Source: Breoghania corrubedonensis (GTDB lineage Bacteria > Pseudomonadota > Alphaproteobacteria > Rhizobiales > Stappiaceae). From it: a DNA stretch of 64,000 nt. Every line of letters starts with the position of its first letter. The stretch's first letter is position 1. The notes under the pieces are model-generated. The model searched no databases and was not told where the DNA came from. It was given only the letters and a program-made list of their open reading frames with translations. The position numbers and the translations under genes were made by a program. The stretch is taken from assembly GCF_003053845.1 (NCBI RefSeq), contig NZ_QAYG01000001.1, forward strand, positions 1,370,078-1,434,077. Direction: 5' to 3'. Shown here in pieces: positions 51,097 through 60,648 of the stretch.

Positions 51097-52592
51097 TTCG
51101 TTTCCAGGGTCATGGTCTTGGCCTCCCGGCGACGGGCGAGGAACCGGGAGAGAACCGGCCAGCCGAGCGAGAGAACCGTCAGGGTGAGGAACAGGATGGT
51201 GAGCGGACCCGAGGCGAAGGCGAAGAGATCGTCATGGGTCTGCATCAGGCCGCGGCGCAGGTTGGCCTCAAGCATGGGGCCGAGGATCATCGCGATGCAC
51301 AGCGCCGCCTGGCTGAAGCCGAACTTCTGCATGACCCAGCCGAGCACGCCGAACCCGACCATGGTGTAGAGGTCGACCGGGTTCAGGTTGATGGCGAACG
51401 AGCCGATGAAGCAGAAGATCATGATCGCCACGGCAAGAATGTGGCGCGGCACGGCGAGGATGCGGCTGAAGAGCGGGATCAGCGCCATGCCGAAGATGAA
51501 CATGAAGATCGTGGCAAGGAAGGTGCCGCCGAAGATGCCGACGATCACGTCCGGGTTGGTCTGGAACATGATCGGCCCGGGCGCGAGACCCTGGATCATC
51601 AGCCCGCCCATGAGGACCGCGGTGACCACGTCGCCCGGGATGCCCAGCGCCAGCAGCGGAATGAGGGCGGCGGCGCACACGGCGTTGTTGGCGCTTTCGG
51701 TCGCCGCGATGCCCGGCGCGTAGCCGGTGCCGAACTTTTCCGGCGTCGGCGAGGAACGGCGCGCCTCGTTGTAGGAGATCCACGAGGCGGTGCCGGAGCC
51801 GACGCCCGGGATGATGCCGATCAGCGTGCCGATGAGCGACCCGCGGATAAGCGCGCCGCGACTTTCCTTCATGTCCTGCCACGAGGGCCAGCGGCCGCGC
51901 ACCGGCTGGATGTTCGGCTCGGCGCGCGCCATGCGCTCCATCAAGGTGAAGACCTCGGAAAGCGCGAAGAGCCCGATCAATGCGGGGGTGAAGGCAAAGC
52001 CGGATGCAAAGCCGGAGAAACCGAAGGTGTAGCGCAGCACGCCGGAGATCGGATCGGCCCCCACGCAGGAGATCAGGATGCCGAGGAGGCCGGAGATGGC
52101 GCCCTTCAGCAGATCGCCGGAAAGCGAGGCGATGATGGTAAGGCCGAAGAGAGCAAGGGCGAAATATTCGGGCGCACCGAATTGCAGCGCGATGGAGGCA
52201 AGCTGCGGCGCAAGGGCGGCGAGCACGACCGCGGCGACGAGGCCACCGATGGTGGAGGCAATGGTCGCCATGCCGAGCGCCTTGCCGGCCTCACCTCTCT
52301 GCGCCATCGGATAGCCGTCGAGCACCGTGGCAGCGGACGCGGGCGTTCCCGGGGTCCTCAACAGGATGGAGGAAATGCAGCCGCCATAGATGCCACCGAT
52401 ATAGATGCCGATGAGCATGTTGAGGCCCATGACGGCCGGCATCCCGAAGGTCAACGGTATGAGCAGGGCCACGCCCATGGTGGCGGTCAGCCCCGGCAGA
52501 GCGCCGATGATGAGCCCCCCGAGCGTGCCCAGCATGATCGCGCCGAGCACATTGAGATGAAAGAGGGGAGCGAGATAGGCGAGCGTCTCCAT
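51093..52592 (-). CDS. tctA: Tripartite tricarboxylate transporter large membrane subunit
   Basis: 499 residues from METLAYLAPLFHLNVL, with GAAGG before it on the minus strand; the longer start at 52637 lacks support. It shows about 12 hydrophobic segments and the TctA motifs GALPGLTATMGVALLIPLTF and GIPGVGSGTASWISY in duplicated halves. Inner membrane transport subunit of a secondary TTT carrier driven by ion gradients. It works with TctB and the periplasmic TctC encoded upstream. Follows tctC after about 100 bases containing a stable hairpin. Confidence 0.92.
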   Translation of the reverse strand: METLAYLAPLFHLNVLGAIMLGTLGGLIIGALPGLTATMGVALLIPLTFGMPAVMGLNMLIGIYIGGIYGGCISSILLRTPGTPASAATVLDGYPMAQRGEAGKALGMATIASTIGGLVAAVVLAALAPQLASIALQFGAPEYFALALFGLTIIASLSGDLLKGAISGLLGILISCVGADPISGVLRYTFGFSGFASGFAFTPALIGLFALSEVFTLMERMARAEPNIQPVRGRWPSWQDMKESRGALIRGSLIGTLIGIIPGVGSGTASWISYNEARRSSPTPEKFGTGYAPGIAATESANNAVCAAALIPLLALGIPGDVVTAVLMGGLMIQGLAPGPIMFQTNPDVIVGIFGGTFLATIFMFIFGMALIPLFSRILAVPRHILAVAIMIFCFIGSFAINLNPVDLYTMVGFGVLGWVMQKFGFSQAALCIAMILGPMLEANLRRGLMQTHDDLFAFASGPLTILFLTLTVLSLGWPVLSRFLARRREAKTMTLETK

Positions 52593-52642
52593 GACCTTCG
52601 GCCTGTCTTGATGTCTTTTGATAAGCGCTGGAAACAAGCAGC

Positions 52643-52676
52643 GGGCCGGAGCCGACCGTTATGGCAGCTCCGGCCC
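52643..52676 (-). terminator. Hairpin between tctC and tctA
   Basis: GGGCCGGAGC at 52643-52652 and GCTCCGGCCC at 52667-52676 form a perfect 10-bp stem with a 14-base loop, without a T run. Placed after the binding-protein gene, it probably limits readthrough or stabilises the upstream mRNA so that TctC is made in excess. Confidence 0.5.
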
Positions 52677-52695
52677 GGAACCCGTGGGGCGATAC

Positions 52696-53664
52696 CTACT
52701 TGTTCATGCCGTACATGCCGATATCCTTCAGCACGCGTTCGGCGGACTCGCTGTCCTTTTGAGCACGCGCCTTGAAAGTGGCCGCATCCTCGTAGGTCAC
52801 GAACTCACCCATGTCGGTCATCTTCTTGATGAACTGCTCGTCGGTCGCGACCTTCTTCACCGCCTCGCGCAGGAAGGCGAGATCCTCTTCCGGGATACCC
52901 TTCGGCGCGATGATGCCCTTCCAGGAGGACCAGGTGAACTTGATGCCCTTTTCAACCGCCGTCGGGGTGTCGGGGAAGAGATCGATCCGCTTCGGCTCCA
53001 TCACGAAGATCGGCGTCATGTTGCCGGCCTCGGACTGGGCCAGAGCCTCGGCCGGCGAGGCGACCATGGCGTCGATATGGCCGCCGACGCAGGCCGTGCG
53101 CGCATCGGACGAGCCATTGTAGGGCACGTTCTCGATCTTGATGTGCGCCTCATCCGCGAAAGCCTGGGCAGAGACATGGTTCGCGCCGCCGGCACCGGAA
53201 TTGCCGATCTGCGGTGCCTTTGTCTTGGCGTATTCGAAGAAGCTGTCGAAATCCTTGAAAGGGGCGCCCTTGCAGGCGACCATGACCTGGAGGCTGCGCG
53301 CGTACAGACCGACGAACTCGACATCGTCCAGCTTGTAGTCGGTACCGCCAAGATGAGGCAGGATCGCGATCGGGCCTTGGGCGCCGGTGCCAAGCGTGTA
53401 GCCGTCGGGGCGGGCATGCACGGCTGCGGACGTGCCGATGGCGCCGCCACCACCGGGCTGGTTGCGCACGACGATCTGCTTGCCATCGTAGAGCCGCTTG
53501 AAGGCATCGGCGACGACACGCATCGACAGATCGGTACTGCCGCCGGCCGAATAGGGAACGATCACCTGGATCGGGCGGGCGGGATAGTCAGCAGCGGCCG
53601 CTGGGGCGACTGCAGATGCGCTCGTCAGAGCGAGAGCCATTCCGATAATCAATTTCCGCGTCAC
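52696..53664 (-). CDS. tctC: Tripartite tricarboxylate transporter substrate-binding protein
   Basis: 322 residues. A Sec signal peptide (MTRKLIIGMALALTSASA, cleavage near APAAAADYP) directs it to the periplasm. The mature protein is TctC/Bug family: RPIQVIVPYSAGGSTD, QPGGGGAIGT, GTGAQGPIAILPHL and the C-terminal LAFLREAVKKVAT. It captures a carboxylate, here probably the sugar acid degraded by the adjacent enzymes, for TctAB. The second gene of the leftward tctB-tctC-tctA order; the hairpin after it fits higher expression of the binding protein. Confidence 0.92.
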   Translation of the reverse strand: MTRKLIIGMALALTSASAVAPAAAADYPARPIQVIVPYSAGGSTDLSMRVVADAFKRLYDGKQIVVRNQPGGGGAIGTSAAVHARPDGYTLGTGAQGPIAILPHLGGTDYKLDDVEFVGLYARSLQVMVACKGAPFKDFDSFFEYAKTKAPQIGNSGAGGANHVSAQAFADEAHIKIENVPYNGSSDARTACVGGHIDAMVASPAEALAQSEAGNMTPIFVMEPKRIDLFPDTPTAVEKGIKFTWSSWKGIIAPKGIPEEDLAFLREAVKKVATDEQFIKKMTDMGEFVTYEDAATFKARAQKDSESAERVLKDIGMYGMNK

Positions 53665-53720
53665 GTCGGCTTCCTCCGTATCGTATTCCTATTGTGTCCG
53701 TTGCCGTGATCGTCAGCAGA

Positions 53721-54185
53721 TCAGGGCAGCCATACGGCCAAGACTGTGGTGAAGGCGTAGTAGACGGCCGTCGTCGCCACGCACGGTAGCAAAATCAGAA
53801 CCCAGATGCGGCGCTCGCCGAAAAGAACCAAGCCAGCCACGAACGCGACCAGGGTTGACGGGATATAGCCGACACTCATGAAGGCGCCCGCATAGGCAAC
53901 CATCAGGACGGCAAACAGCCCCATGCGTACGAATGTCCCGCGATCCGGCAGACTTACCGTCTCGCCGGTACGACCCGATCGCATGCTCAGTACGGCGCGC
54001 ACGATGAGGATCGAGGCAAGCGCCGAGATGAGGGCGATGACCAGCCAGGGCACGAAAGCCGAGCCGGCGACAGATGTGGCCGGAGCAGAGTGCACATAGG
54101 CCGTGCGCCAGGCGGCGAAAGCGCAGAACGCCAGAAGGGTCGCGCCGATCGCAACATCGCTTTTTCGAGAGTCCGTCCCGACCAT
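53721..54185 (-). CDS. tctB: Tripartite tricarboxylate transporter small membrane subunit
   Basis: 154 residues with four hydrophobic segments (about 12-30, 45-63, 85-110 and 118-150), the TctB layout. Sequence is poorly conserved in this family, so the call rests on size, topology and position directly before tctC. It is the first gene of the leftward operon. It starts at 54185, close to an AT-rich divergent promoter region shared with the alcohol dehydrogenase gene. It assembles with TctA in the inner membrane. Confidence 0.82.
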   Translation of the reverse strand: MVGTDSRKSDVAIGATLLAFCAFAAWRTAYVHSAPATSVAGSAFVPWLVIALISALASILIVRAVLSMRSGRTGETVSLPDRGTFVRMGLFAVLMVAYAGAFMSVGYIPSTLVAFVAGLVLFGERRIWVLILLPCVATTAVYYAFTTVLAVWLP

Positions 54186-54646
54186 GGGTGTCCTTGATTG
54201 CGGTTTTCCGACCGACGAAGGGCCGATCTGCCCGCACCTCCCTAACCAGCTACATGGGCGGAAAGCAGAATGCTTAGGTCGTGTTTAGATGTCAAATCAT
54301 AAATAGATATGTTTGCCCAATTGGTGAGTTTTTGCCTTTTCCTTGAGCAATCCGAGGATTCGGCCGTGCTCAAAGATAATTCCGAAAATCGAATTAATTC
54401 TTTATAATCATAATATTAATTCCGATTTCCTTACATTCAGTCTGACAATCTCGACATTCCGTCCTTTCCAAGAATTTTCGATATACCAATTGACAAATTT
54501 TTGATCAGAGACAATTTTCTGTTGGATTTCGCGAGCATGCCGCCTGCCGGAAACGACTGATCACGATGCGTTGAACGGTGGCAGATGCTGACTTTTCCGG
54601 GTGGCTCATCCCCCGGAAATCACTCCCGGAGCTGTCGGAGATCACA
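54186..54646. promoter_or_regulatory. AT-rich divergent promoter region with an imperfect inverted repeat
   Basis: About 460 bases between tctB (leftward) and the dehydrogenase gene (rightward), much richer in A/T than its surroundings from 54290 to 54530. AAATCGAATTAAT at 54386-54398 and ATTAATTCCGATTT at 54415-54428 are inverted copies differing by one inserted base, a possible regulator site. No other gene is supported. Confidence 0.5.
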
Positions 54647-55762
54647 ATGCTCGAATTGACATGTCCCATCGAACTGCAAAGACCGCCCCTGCTTCATTTT
54701 GGCGCAGGGACAGTGGCGCACCTTGCCGACTGGGCGCATTCGAGAGACTACAAGCAGCCCTTCATCGTGGCGGATCCGATCAACGCGGCGCGGCTCGATC
54801 AGCTCGGCCTCGGTGACATCCGCTGCTTTGGCGACGTCACGGCAGAGCCGGATACCGTGATGCTGGAGCGGGCGGTGGCGGCAGCGGCGGGCGCCGATCT
54901 CGTCATCGGATTTGGCGGTGGCTCGGCAATGGACCTTGCCAAGCTTGTCGCCGTCATGGTCGGGCGCACTCTCCGCCTCGAAGAGATTTCCGGACCGAAC
55001 CGCGCACCGGAGCGCGAAGTCGGACTGGCGCAAATCCCGACCACAGCCGGCACCGGTTCTGAAGTCGGTACGCGTGCGCTCATCACCAATCCAAAGACCT
55101 TCGCCAAAATCGCGACCGAGAGCGTTCACATGCTTGCGGATATCGCGATCATCGATCCGGCATTGACGCAATCCGTGCCGCCGTTCGTCACGGCCGCAAC
55201 CGGCGTCGATGCCATGGCGCATTGCGTGGAGTCCTACACCTCCAAGCGCGCACATCCGTTGATCGATGGCTATGCGCTGCAGGGAATCGAGCTTGTCGGA
55301 AAATATCTGAAACGCGCCGTGGACGACGGATCGGATACCGAGGCACGCGCGGGAATGGCGCTCGCTTCCTTTTATGGCGGCGTCTGCCTCGGCCCGGTCA
55401 ACACTACCGCCGGCCATGCCGTTTCATATCCGCTGGCGCGTTACAAGATCCCCCACGGCATCGCCAATGCGTTGATCTTCCCGCACGTCCTGGCCGCCAA
55501 CGCGCAAGCCGCGGCCGACAAGACAGCCAGGATCGGCGCCGCCCTCGGTTTTGAGACCGGAACTTCGCAACAGGTGCTGGATGGAGCGATGGACTTCTGC
55601 CGCGCTCTGGGACTGGACATGAGGCTAAGGGCCCATGGCGTGCCGAAGGACGATCTCGCCGACATGGCGAAGGACGCGCACGGCATCCGCCGGCTGCTCG
55701 ACTGGAATCCGGTCGATCTCAGCGTCGAGGAAATTCTCGCGATTTACGAAAGGGCCTGGTGA
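54647..55762 (+). CDS. Iron-containing alcohol dehydrogenase family protein
   Basis: 371 residues from MLELTCPIELQRPP; an ATG at 54578 would add 23 residues of non-conserved leader. Group III dehydrogenase marks: NAD-binding FGGGSAMDLAKL, TTAGTGSEVGTRALI, and metal ligands in VDAMAHCVESY, HAVSYPLARY and IPHGIANA. Such enzymes oxidise or reduce hydroxy acids, glycerol-like or aldehyde substrates. It diverges from the tct operon, so it may serve the same sugar-acid pathway, for example by reducing a semialdehyde or oxidising a hydroxyacid. The true substrate is unknown. Confidence 0.87.
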   Translation: MLELTCPIELQRPPLLHFGAGTVAHLADWAHSRDYKQPFIVADPINAARLDQLGLGDIRCFGDVTAEPDTVMLERAVAAAAGADLVIGFGGGSAMDLAKLVAVMVGRTLRLEEISGPNRAPEREVGLAQIPTTAGTGSEVGTRALITNPKTFAKIATESVHMLADIAIIDPALTQSVPPFVTAATGVDAMAHCVESYTSKRAHPLIDGYALQGIELVGKYLKRAVDDGSDTEARAGMALASFYGGVCLGPVNTTAGHAVSYPLARYKIPHGIANALIFPHVLAANAQAAADKTARIGAALGFETGTSQQVLDGAMDFCRALGLDMRLRAHGVPKDDLADMAKDAHGIRRLLDWNPVDLSVEEILAIYERAW

Positions 55763-55764
55763 GC

Positions 55765-55794
55765 GCGCGGCCGCTCACCGGTGCGCGGCCGCGC
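55765..55794. terminator. GC-rich hairpin between convergent dehydrogenase and pyrF genes
   Basis: GCGCGGCCGC at 55765-55774 and GCGGCCGCGC at 55785-55794 form a 10-bp stem with a 10-base loop just after the dehydrogenase stop and before the pyrF stop. No T run is present. A shared end point for both transcripts is likely. Confidence 0.5.
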
Positions 55795-55795
55795 C

Positions 55796-56503
55796 TCAAA
55801 GGGCTGCCGCGATCTCCTCAACGACATCTTCGGCCGCCTTGCGGCGGTCGGCGGCGCCGGTGATGGGGCGGCCGCAGACGATATAGTCGGCACCGGCACG
55901 GATGGCATCGCCCGGCGTCATCACACGTCTCTGATCGTCGGCCGAAGCACCAACCGGACGGACACCCGGCGTGACAAGCACCAGATCGGCGCCAACAAGA
56001 TCGCGCAACTCGCCCGCCTCACGCGGCGAGCAGACAATGCCGCCCATACCCGCCGCACGCGCCGCGACCGCGCGCGACTTCACAAGCTCCACAGCCGACC
56101 CGGCATAGCCGGCAGCCTTGACGTCCTCATCATCCATGGATGTGAGAACGGTGACGCCCAGCAGGCAGAGATCGGCCGCGTCGAGCCCGGCGACGGCGGC
56201 GCGCATGGTCTTGGGGTAGGCGTGGATGGTGACGAAAGTCATGCCCATCTTCGCGATGTTGCGGACCGCCTGTTCAACCGTGTTGTCGATATCGAGCAGC
56301 TTCACGTCAAGAAAGATCTTTTGGCCTTCGCGCGCCAGCTCCTGCGCAAAGGGCAGGCCGCCGGCGAACTGAAGCTGCATGCCGATCTTGTAGACGCCGA
56401 CTGCTCCCTTCGTCTGCGCAACAATTGTGCGCGCCTCTTCCACGGTGGGCACATCGAGCGGCAGAATGAGCCGGTCGGTCGCGGTCTCGGGCTTGAAGGA
56501 CAT
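55796..56503 (-). CDS. pyrF: Orotidine 5'-phosphate decarboxylase
   Basis: 235 residues from MSFKPETATDRLILPLD, the normal size for the bacterial group. Catalytic DxKxxD is in FLDVKLLDIDNTV, with LILPLDVP at the N-terminus, VTPGVRP and the phosphate-binding GADYIVCGRPI at the end. It makes UMP from OMP in the cytoplasm, the last step of pyrimidine synthesis. The gene marks the change from accessory to housekeeping DNA. It is divergent from hisB. Confidence 0.96.
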   Translation of the reverse strand: MSFKPETATDRLILPLDVPTVEEARTIVAQTKGAVGVYKIGMQLQFAGGLPFAQELAREGQKIFLDVKLLDIDNTVEQAVRNIAKMGMTFVTIHAYPKTMRAAVAGLDAADLCLLGVTVLTSMDDEDVKAAGYAGSAVELVKSRAVAARAAGMGGIVCSPREAGELRDLVGADLVLVTPGVRPVGASADDQRRVMTPGDAIRAGADYIVCGRPITGAADRRKAAEDVVEEIAAAL

Positions 56504-56674
56504 CGGCGGGCTCCTCGAATCGGTCAATGTGCCTATGGTTAGTCGATCCTGCCTCGCGAGGAAATCAGCCTCGCACACGCTCTGGCCGCCGCAAGTGACG
56601 TTCAGCGCTATTTTCTTCGCTCCGCTCGACTGCTAAGAAGCCTGCGTTCCTTGGAATTGAAGGATTGATCCCGC

Positions 56675-57268
56675 ATGCGTTCTGCTTCGATCACGCGCGC
56701 CACGAAGGAAACCGATATCCAGGCGACCGTCGCACTCGACGGCACCGGCGCCTACGATATCGTGACCGGCGTCGGTTTTCTCGATCACATGCTGGAGCAG
56801 CTCGCCCGGCATTCGCTGATCGACATCACGGTCAGGGCGGCGGGCGATACCCATATCGATTTTCACCACACCACCGAAGACGTGGGCATCGCACTCGGAC
56901 AAGCCGTACGCCAGGCGCTGGGCGACATGGCGGGCGTGACCCGCTATGCGGACGTCCACCTGCCGATGGACGAAGCGATGACGCGCTGCGCGGTGGATGT
57001 CTCCGGCCGGCCGTTTCTTGTCTGGCAGGTGGAGTTCTCCAAGCCGAAGATCGGGGATTTCGACACCGAACTCTTCGAGGAGTTCTTTCGCGCCTTCGCC
57101 ATGAATGCCGGGATTACCCTGCACATCGCCAATCTCTATGGCACCAACTGCCACCACATCGCGGAAACCTGTTTCAAGGCGGTTGCGCGTGCGCTGCGCG
57201 ATGCCGTGGCGCTCGATCCGCGTCAGGGGCAACGGGTACCCTCCACCAAGGGCCGGCTGGGAGATTGA
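56675..57268 (+). CDS. hisB: Imidazoleglycerol-phosphate dehydratase
   Basis: 197 residues, the monofunctional bacterial form without the phosphatase domain. Metal-binding motifs: [20 protein letters not shown] before it, DVSGRPF and [12 protein letters not shown]. It carries out the sixth step of histidine synthesis. First gene of the his block, with an AAGGA-type site upstream. The following DUF2628 gene begins 5 bases after its stop, as in other Hyphomicrobiales. Confidence 0.96.
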   Translation: MRSASITRATKETDIQATVALDGTGAYDIVTGVGFLDHMLEQLARHSLIDITVRAAGDTHIDFHHTTEDVGIALGQAVRQALGDMAGVTRYADVHLPMDEAMTRCAVDVSGRPFLVWQVEFSKPKIGDFDTELFEEFFRAFAMNAGITLHIANLYGTNCHHIAETCFKAVARALRDAVALDPRQGQRVPSTKGRLGD

Positions 57269-57273
57269 TCGCG

Positions 57274-57777
57274 ATGACCGTCTACATGGCCATGACGCCT
57301 TTGCCGTCCGGCAACGCCGAACAGGATGCGAACCGCGTCGTCTTCATCAAGGAGGGTTTTTGCTGGCCCGCCTTCTTCTTCGCTGTGCCGTGGCTGGTCT
57401 ATCGCGGCATGTGGCTTGCGCTAGTCGGCTATCTCGTTCTGGCGATCGTCGTCACGGGCGCGGGAGACATCATTGGCGGGGTGGCGCCCTTTGTCGTGGG
57501 CCTTGCCTTCTCCGTGCTGTTTGCGCTGGAAGCCAACGAGATGCGCCGCTGGTCTCTGGAACGGCGCGGCTACAACCTTGCCGGCGTGACATCAGGCGCC
57601 AATCACGACGAATGCGAAACACGCTTCTTTTCGGCCTGGAAAGGACCGGAGCAGGTCAATCCACCCCTGTCAGCGCGCCACAGCGGTTCCGCGCGTGACG
57701 CCGCGCCCAACCCGTTGACCCGCGAGCCAACGCCCTCCGACGAGGTGATCGGCCTGTTTCCGGAGGCGTCCCGATGA
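57274..57777 (+). CDS. DUF2628 membrane protein in the his operon
   Basis: 167 residues. A short N-terminal tail (DRVVF-like, [18 protein letters not shown]) leads into three hydrophobic segments between about 30 and 95. A polar C-terminal tail of about 60 residues follows. The pattern matches DUF2628, a small inner-membrane family whose gene sits between hisB and hisH in many rhizobia. Function is unknown. Its stop overlaps the hisH start (ATGA), so it is translated with the histidine genes. Confidence 0.8.
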   Translation: MTVYMAMTPLPSGNAEQDANRVVFIKEGFCWPAFFFAVPWLVYRGMWLALVGYLVLAIVVTGAGDIIGGVAPFVVGLAFSVLFALEANEMRRWSLERRGYNLAGVTSGANHDECETRFFSAWKGPEQVNPPLSARHSGSARDAAPNPLTREPTPSDEVIGLFPEASR

Positions 57778-58427
57778 CTGTCGCCATCATCGACTACGGT
57801 TCGGGTAACCTGCACTCGGCGACCAAGGCGTTCGAGCGCGCCGCGCGCGAAAGCGACGTTGCCGAAGAAATCCGCCTGACCGCCGATCCCGATGTGGTTG
57901 CGGCCGCCGATCGTGTTGTCCTGCCGGGCGTGGGTGCCTTCGCCGATTGCCGGCGCGGACTTGCGGCGGTTTCGGGCATGGATGCGGCGCTGGAAGAGGC
58001 GGTGATCGCCAGGGGCCGGCCGTTTCTTGGCATCTGCGTCGGCATGCAGCTCATGGCGGAACGCGGTCTCGAATACGAAACCAGCGAGGGGCTTTCCTGG
58101 ATCGCAGGCGATGTGGTGCAGATGAAGCCTGCGGACGAGACCCTCAAGATCCCGCATATGGGCTGGAACACGATCAACGAAACGGCGAACGTGCACCCCG
58201 TACTTGACGGCATCCCGACCGGGCCGGACGGGTGGCACGCCTATTTCGTCCACTCCTATCATCTGGCGGCGGCGAATCCGGATGAGGTGATCGCTGGCTT
58301 CGACTATGGCGGCGCATTCACAGCCATGGTCGGACGCGACAACATGGTGGGCACCCAGTTCCACCCGGAAAAGAGCCAGAAACTCGGCCTCGCCCTTATC
58401 GCCAATTTCCTGAAATGGAAGCCGTGA
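57774..58427 (+). CDS. hisH: Imidazole glycerol phosphate synthase glutaminase subunit
   Basis: 217 residues. Class I glutamine amidotransferase triad: the nucleophile cysteine in [14 protein letters not shown], and histidine and glutamate in QFHPEKSQ. The N-terminus [12 protein letters not shown] is typical. It releases ammonia from glutamine and channels it to HisF. Overlaps the DUF2628 gene by 4 bases. Confidence 0.97.
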   Translation: MTVAIIDYGSGNLHSATKAFERAARESDVAEEIRLTADPDVVAAADRVVLPGVGAFADCRRGLAAVSGMDAALEEAVIARGRPFLGICVGMQLMAERGLEYETSEGLSWIAGDVVQMKPADETLKIPHMGWNTINETANVHPVLDGIPTGPDGWHAYFVHSYHLAAANPDEVIAGFDYGGAFTAMVGRDNMVGTQFHPEKSQKLGLALIANFLKWKP

Positions 58428-58464
58428 GCGCCCCGGGCGCGGCCACGGCGACACGGATAGACCC

Positions 58465-59202
58465 ATGATCCTCTTTCCCGCGATCGACCTGAAGGGCGGC
58501 CAGTGTGTGCGCCTGAAGCTCGGCGACATGGCACAGGCGACCGTCTTCAACGACGATCCCGGCGCCCAGGCCCGCACCTTCGAGAACCAGGGTTTCGAGT
58601 GGCTGCACGTGGTCGACCTCGACGGCGCATTTGCGGGTGAAAGCCGCAACGGCGCGGCGGTCGACGGCATCCTCGCGGCCACGTCGAACCCGGTGCAACT
58701 GGGCGGCGGCATCCGCAACATGGCGCAGATCGAAGCGTGGCTGACGAAAGGCATCCGCCGTGTCATCCTCGGCACCGTCGCCGTGCGCGATCCCGGTCTC
58801 GTCAAGGCGGCCTGCAAGGCGCATCCGGGTCATATCGCCGTCGGTATCGACGCCAGAGGCGGCAAGGTCGCGGTGGAAGGCTGGGCGGAGACCTCGGAGT
58901 TGACCGCCGTCGATCTCGCCAAGCGCTTCGAGGATGCCGGGGTCTCGGCGATCATCTACACCGATATCGACCGGGACGGCGTGCTGAAGGGGCTCAACAT
59001 CCCCTCCACGCTGGAACTGGCGAACGCCGTCTCCATTCCCGTCATCGCCTCGGGCGGTCTTGCGTCAATCGATGACGTGAAACGACTGCTGGAGCCCGAC
59101 TGCGCCGCTCTGGAAGGCGCGATTTCGGGCCGGGCGCTCTATGATGGGCGCCTCGATCCTGCGCAAGCGCTGGCGCTGATCAAGTCGGCGCGAGGAAACT
59201 GA
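58465..59202 (+). CDS. hisA: ProFAR isomerase (HisA)
   Basis: 245 residues, a (beta/alpha)8 barrel with the duplicated half-barrel pattern. The catalytic aspartates are in [15 protein letters not shown] and [13 protein letters not shown]. Phosphate-binding glycines lie in VQLGGGIRN and [11 protein letters not shown]. It isomerises ProFAR to PRFAR, the substrate of HisF. Placed between hisH and hisF, with only 2 bases before hisF. Confidence 0.97.
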   Translation: MILFPAIDLKGGQCVRLKLGDMAQATVFNDDPGAQARTFENQGFEWLHVVDLDGAFAGESRNGAAVDGILAATSNPVQLGGGIRNMAQIEAWLTKGIRRVILGTVAVRDPGLVKAACKAHPGHIAVGIDARGGKVAVEGWAETSELTAVDLAKRFEDAGVSAIIYTDIDRDGVLKGLNIPSTLELANAVSIPVIASGGLASIDDVKRLLEPDCAALEGAISGRALYDGRLDPAQALALIKSARGN

Positions 59203-59204
59203 CC

Positions 59205-59996
59205 ATGCTCAAAGCCCGGGTAATTCCGTGTCTCGACGTCAAGGATGGCCGTGTCGTCAAGGGTGTCAACTTCGTCGATCTCATCGATGCCGGCGACCCG
59301 GTGGAAGCCGCCAAGGCCTATGATGCGGCGGGCGCCGACGAATTGTGCTTCCTCGATATCACGGCAAGCCACGAGGACCGCGGCATCCTGCTCGACGTGG
59401 TGCGGCGCACCGCCGAGCAATGCTTCATGCCGGTAACGGTTGGCGGCGGCGTGCGTACGGTTGAAGATATCCGCGCATTGTTGAAAGCCGGTGCCGACAA
59501 GGCCTCGATCATGACCGCGGCGGTGAAAGACCGGCAGTTCGTGCGCAGAGCGGCCGAGAAATTCGGCAACCAGTGCATCGTCGTCGCGATTGACGCCAAA
59601 CGGGTGAGCGGCAACGGCGAGCCCGGACGTTGGGAGATCTTCACCCACGGCGGGCGCAATGCGACAGGCATCGATGCGGTGGAATACGCGCAGGAAGTCG
59701 TGGAACTGGGCGCGGGCGAACTCCTGCTGACCTCCATGGACCGCGACGGCACCAAGGTCGGCTTCGATATTGATCTGACCCGCACCATTGCCGATTCGGT
59801 GCATGTGCCAGTGATCGCATCGGGCGGTGTCGGCACCCTCGATCATCTCGTCGAAGGCATCCGCGACGGCCATGCGACCGCCGTGCTCGCCGCTTCGATC
59901 TTTCACTTCGGGACCTACACGATCGGTGAGGCCAAGCACCACATGGTCGTTGCCGGGATACCGATGCGCCTCGACGGCGAAGAGAAATTGTCCTAA
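59205..59996 (+). CDS. hisF: Imidazole glycerol phosphate synthase cyclase subunit
   Basis: 263 residues. Barrel enzyme with catalytic aspartates in [15 protein letters not shown] and [14 protein letters not shown]. Phosphate-binding VTVGGGVRT and [11 protein letters not shown] mark the two half barrels. It uses ammonia from HisH to close the imidazole ring and releases AICAR. It starts 2 bases after hisA and ends about 100 bases before hisE. Confidence 0.97.
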   Translation: MLKARVIPCLDVKDGRVVKGVNFVDLIDAGDPVEAAKAYDAAGADELCFLDITASHEDRGILLDVVRRTAEQCFMPVTVGGGVRTVEDIRALLKAGADKASIMTAAVKDRQFVRRAAEKFGNQCIVVAIDAKRVSGNGEPGRWEIFTHGGRNATGIDAVEYAQEVVELGAGELLLTSMDRDGTKVGFDIDLTRTIADSVHVPVIASGGVGTLDHLVEGIRDGHATAVLAASIFHFGTYTIGEAKHHMVVAGIPMRLDGEEKLS

Positions 59997-60097
59997 ATGA
60001 TGCGGCGCACGCGTTCCGCACGTTTCAAGGGGACATTTGGAATGCGGGCGCAGTGCTTCGCCGCGCCCGCCGCCGGTCCCCACGACCAAGGCCTGTC

Positions 60098-60427
60098 ATG
60101 TCCGATTTCACACTGAACGATCTCGCCGACATCGTCGCCAGACGTGCGCGTTCCGGGGACCCCGGGTCCTACACGGCCAAGCTCATTGGCAAGGGTATCG
60201 CGAAATGCGCTCAGAAACTCGGCGAGGAGGCGGTGGAAACCGCGATCGCCGCCGTCGAGCGTGATCGCGCGGGCGTCACTTCGGAGGCGGCCGACCTGCT
60301 CTATCATCTGTGCGTGGTGCTGGAAGCGGCGGACGTGCCGCTGGACGATGTCATGGCGGAACTCGCCGGGCGGACCGGACAGACTGGCCTGGAGGAAAAG
60401 GCCGCACGACCGAAAGACCCGCAATAA
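60098..60427 (+). CDS. hisE: Phosphoribosyl-ATP pyrophosphatase
   Basis: 109 residues from [13 protein letters not shown]; the frame extends 45 bases upstream without a good start. The MazG-like nucleotide pyrophosphohydrolase motifs are present: [29 protein letters not shown] and EAADLLYHL, supplying the acidic metal ligands. It removes pyrophosphate from phosphoribosyl-ATP, the second step of histidine synthesis. HisI is not in this window, so the two activities are separate proteins here. Confidence 0.95.
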   Translation: MSDFTLNDLADIVARRARSGDPGSYTAKLIGKGIAKCAQKLGEEAVETAIAAVERDRAGVTSEAADLLYHLCVVLEAADVPLDDVMAELAGRTGQTGLEEKAARPKDPQ

Positions 60428-60648
60428 GGCTTGTGTCGCACAAGAGTCACGTGAAGCCCTGAGGGGCGTTTCGGCCAGATCCGCTCGAGATGGCCGGAGT
60501 TCCCTTCAGGTCCAAGTCGGCGATCATGACCGGCCGATGCGCCTGGTCCCTGATCGCCCTGTCCATCGGGAGGACCGCCGGCAAGGCGGCTGATGGACCT
60601 GAGCTGCAGGATCTGGTTGGAGCGCGCAAGCCCTTGCGCGGTGAACGC

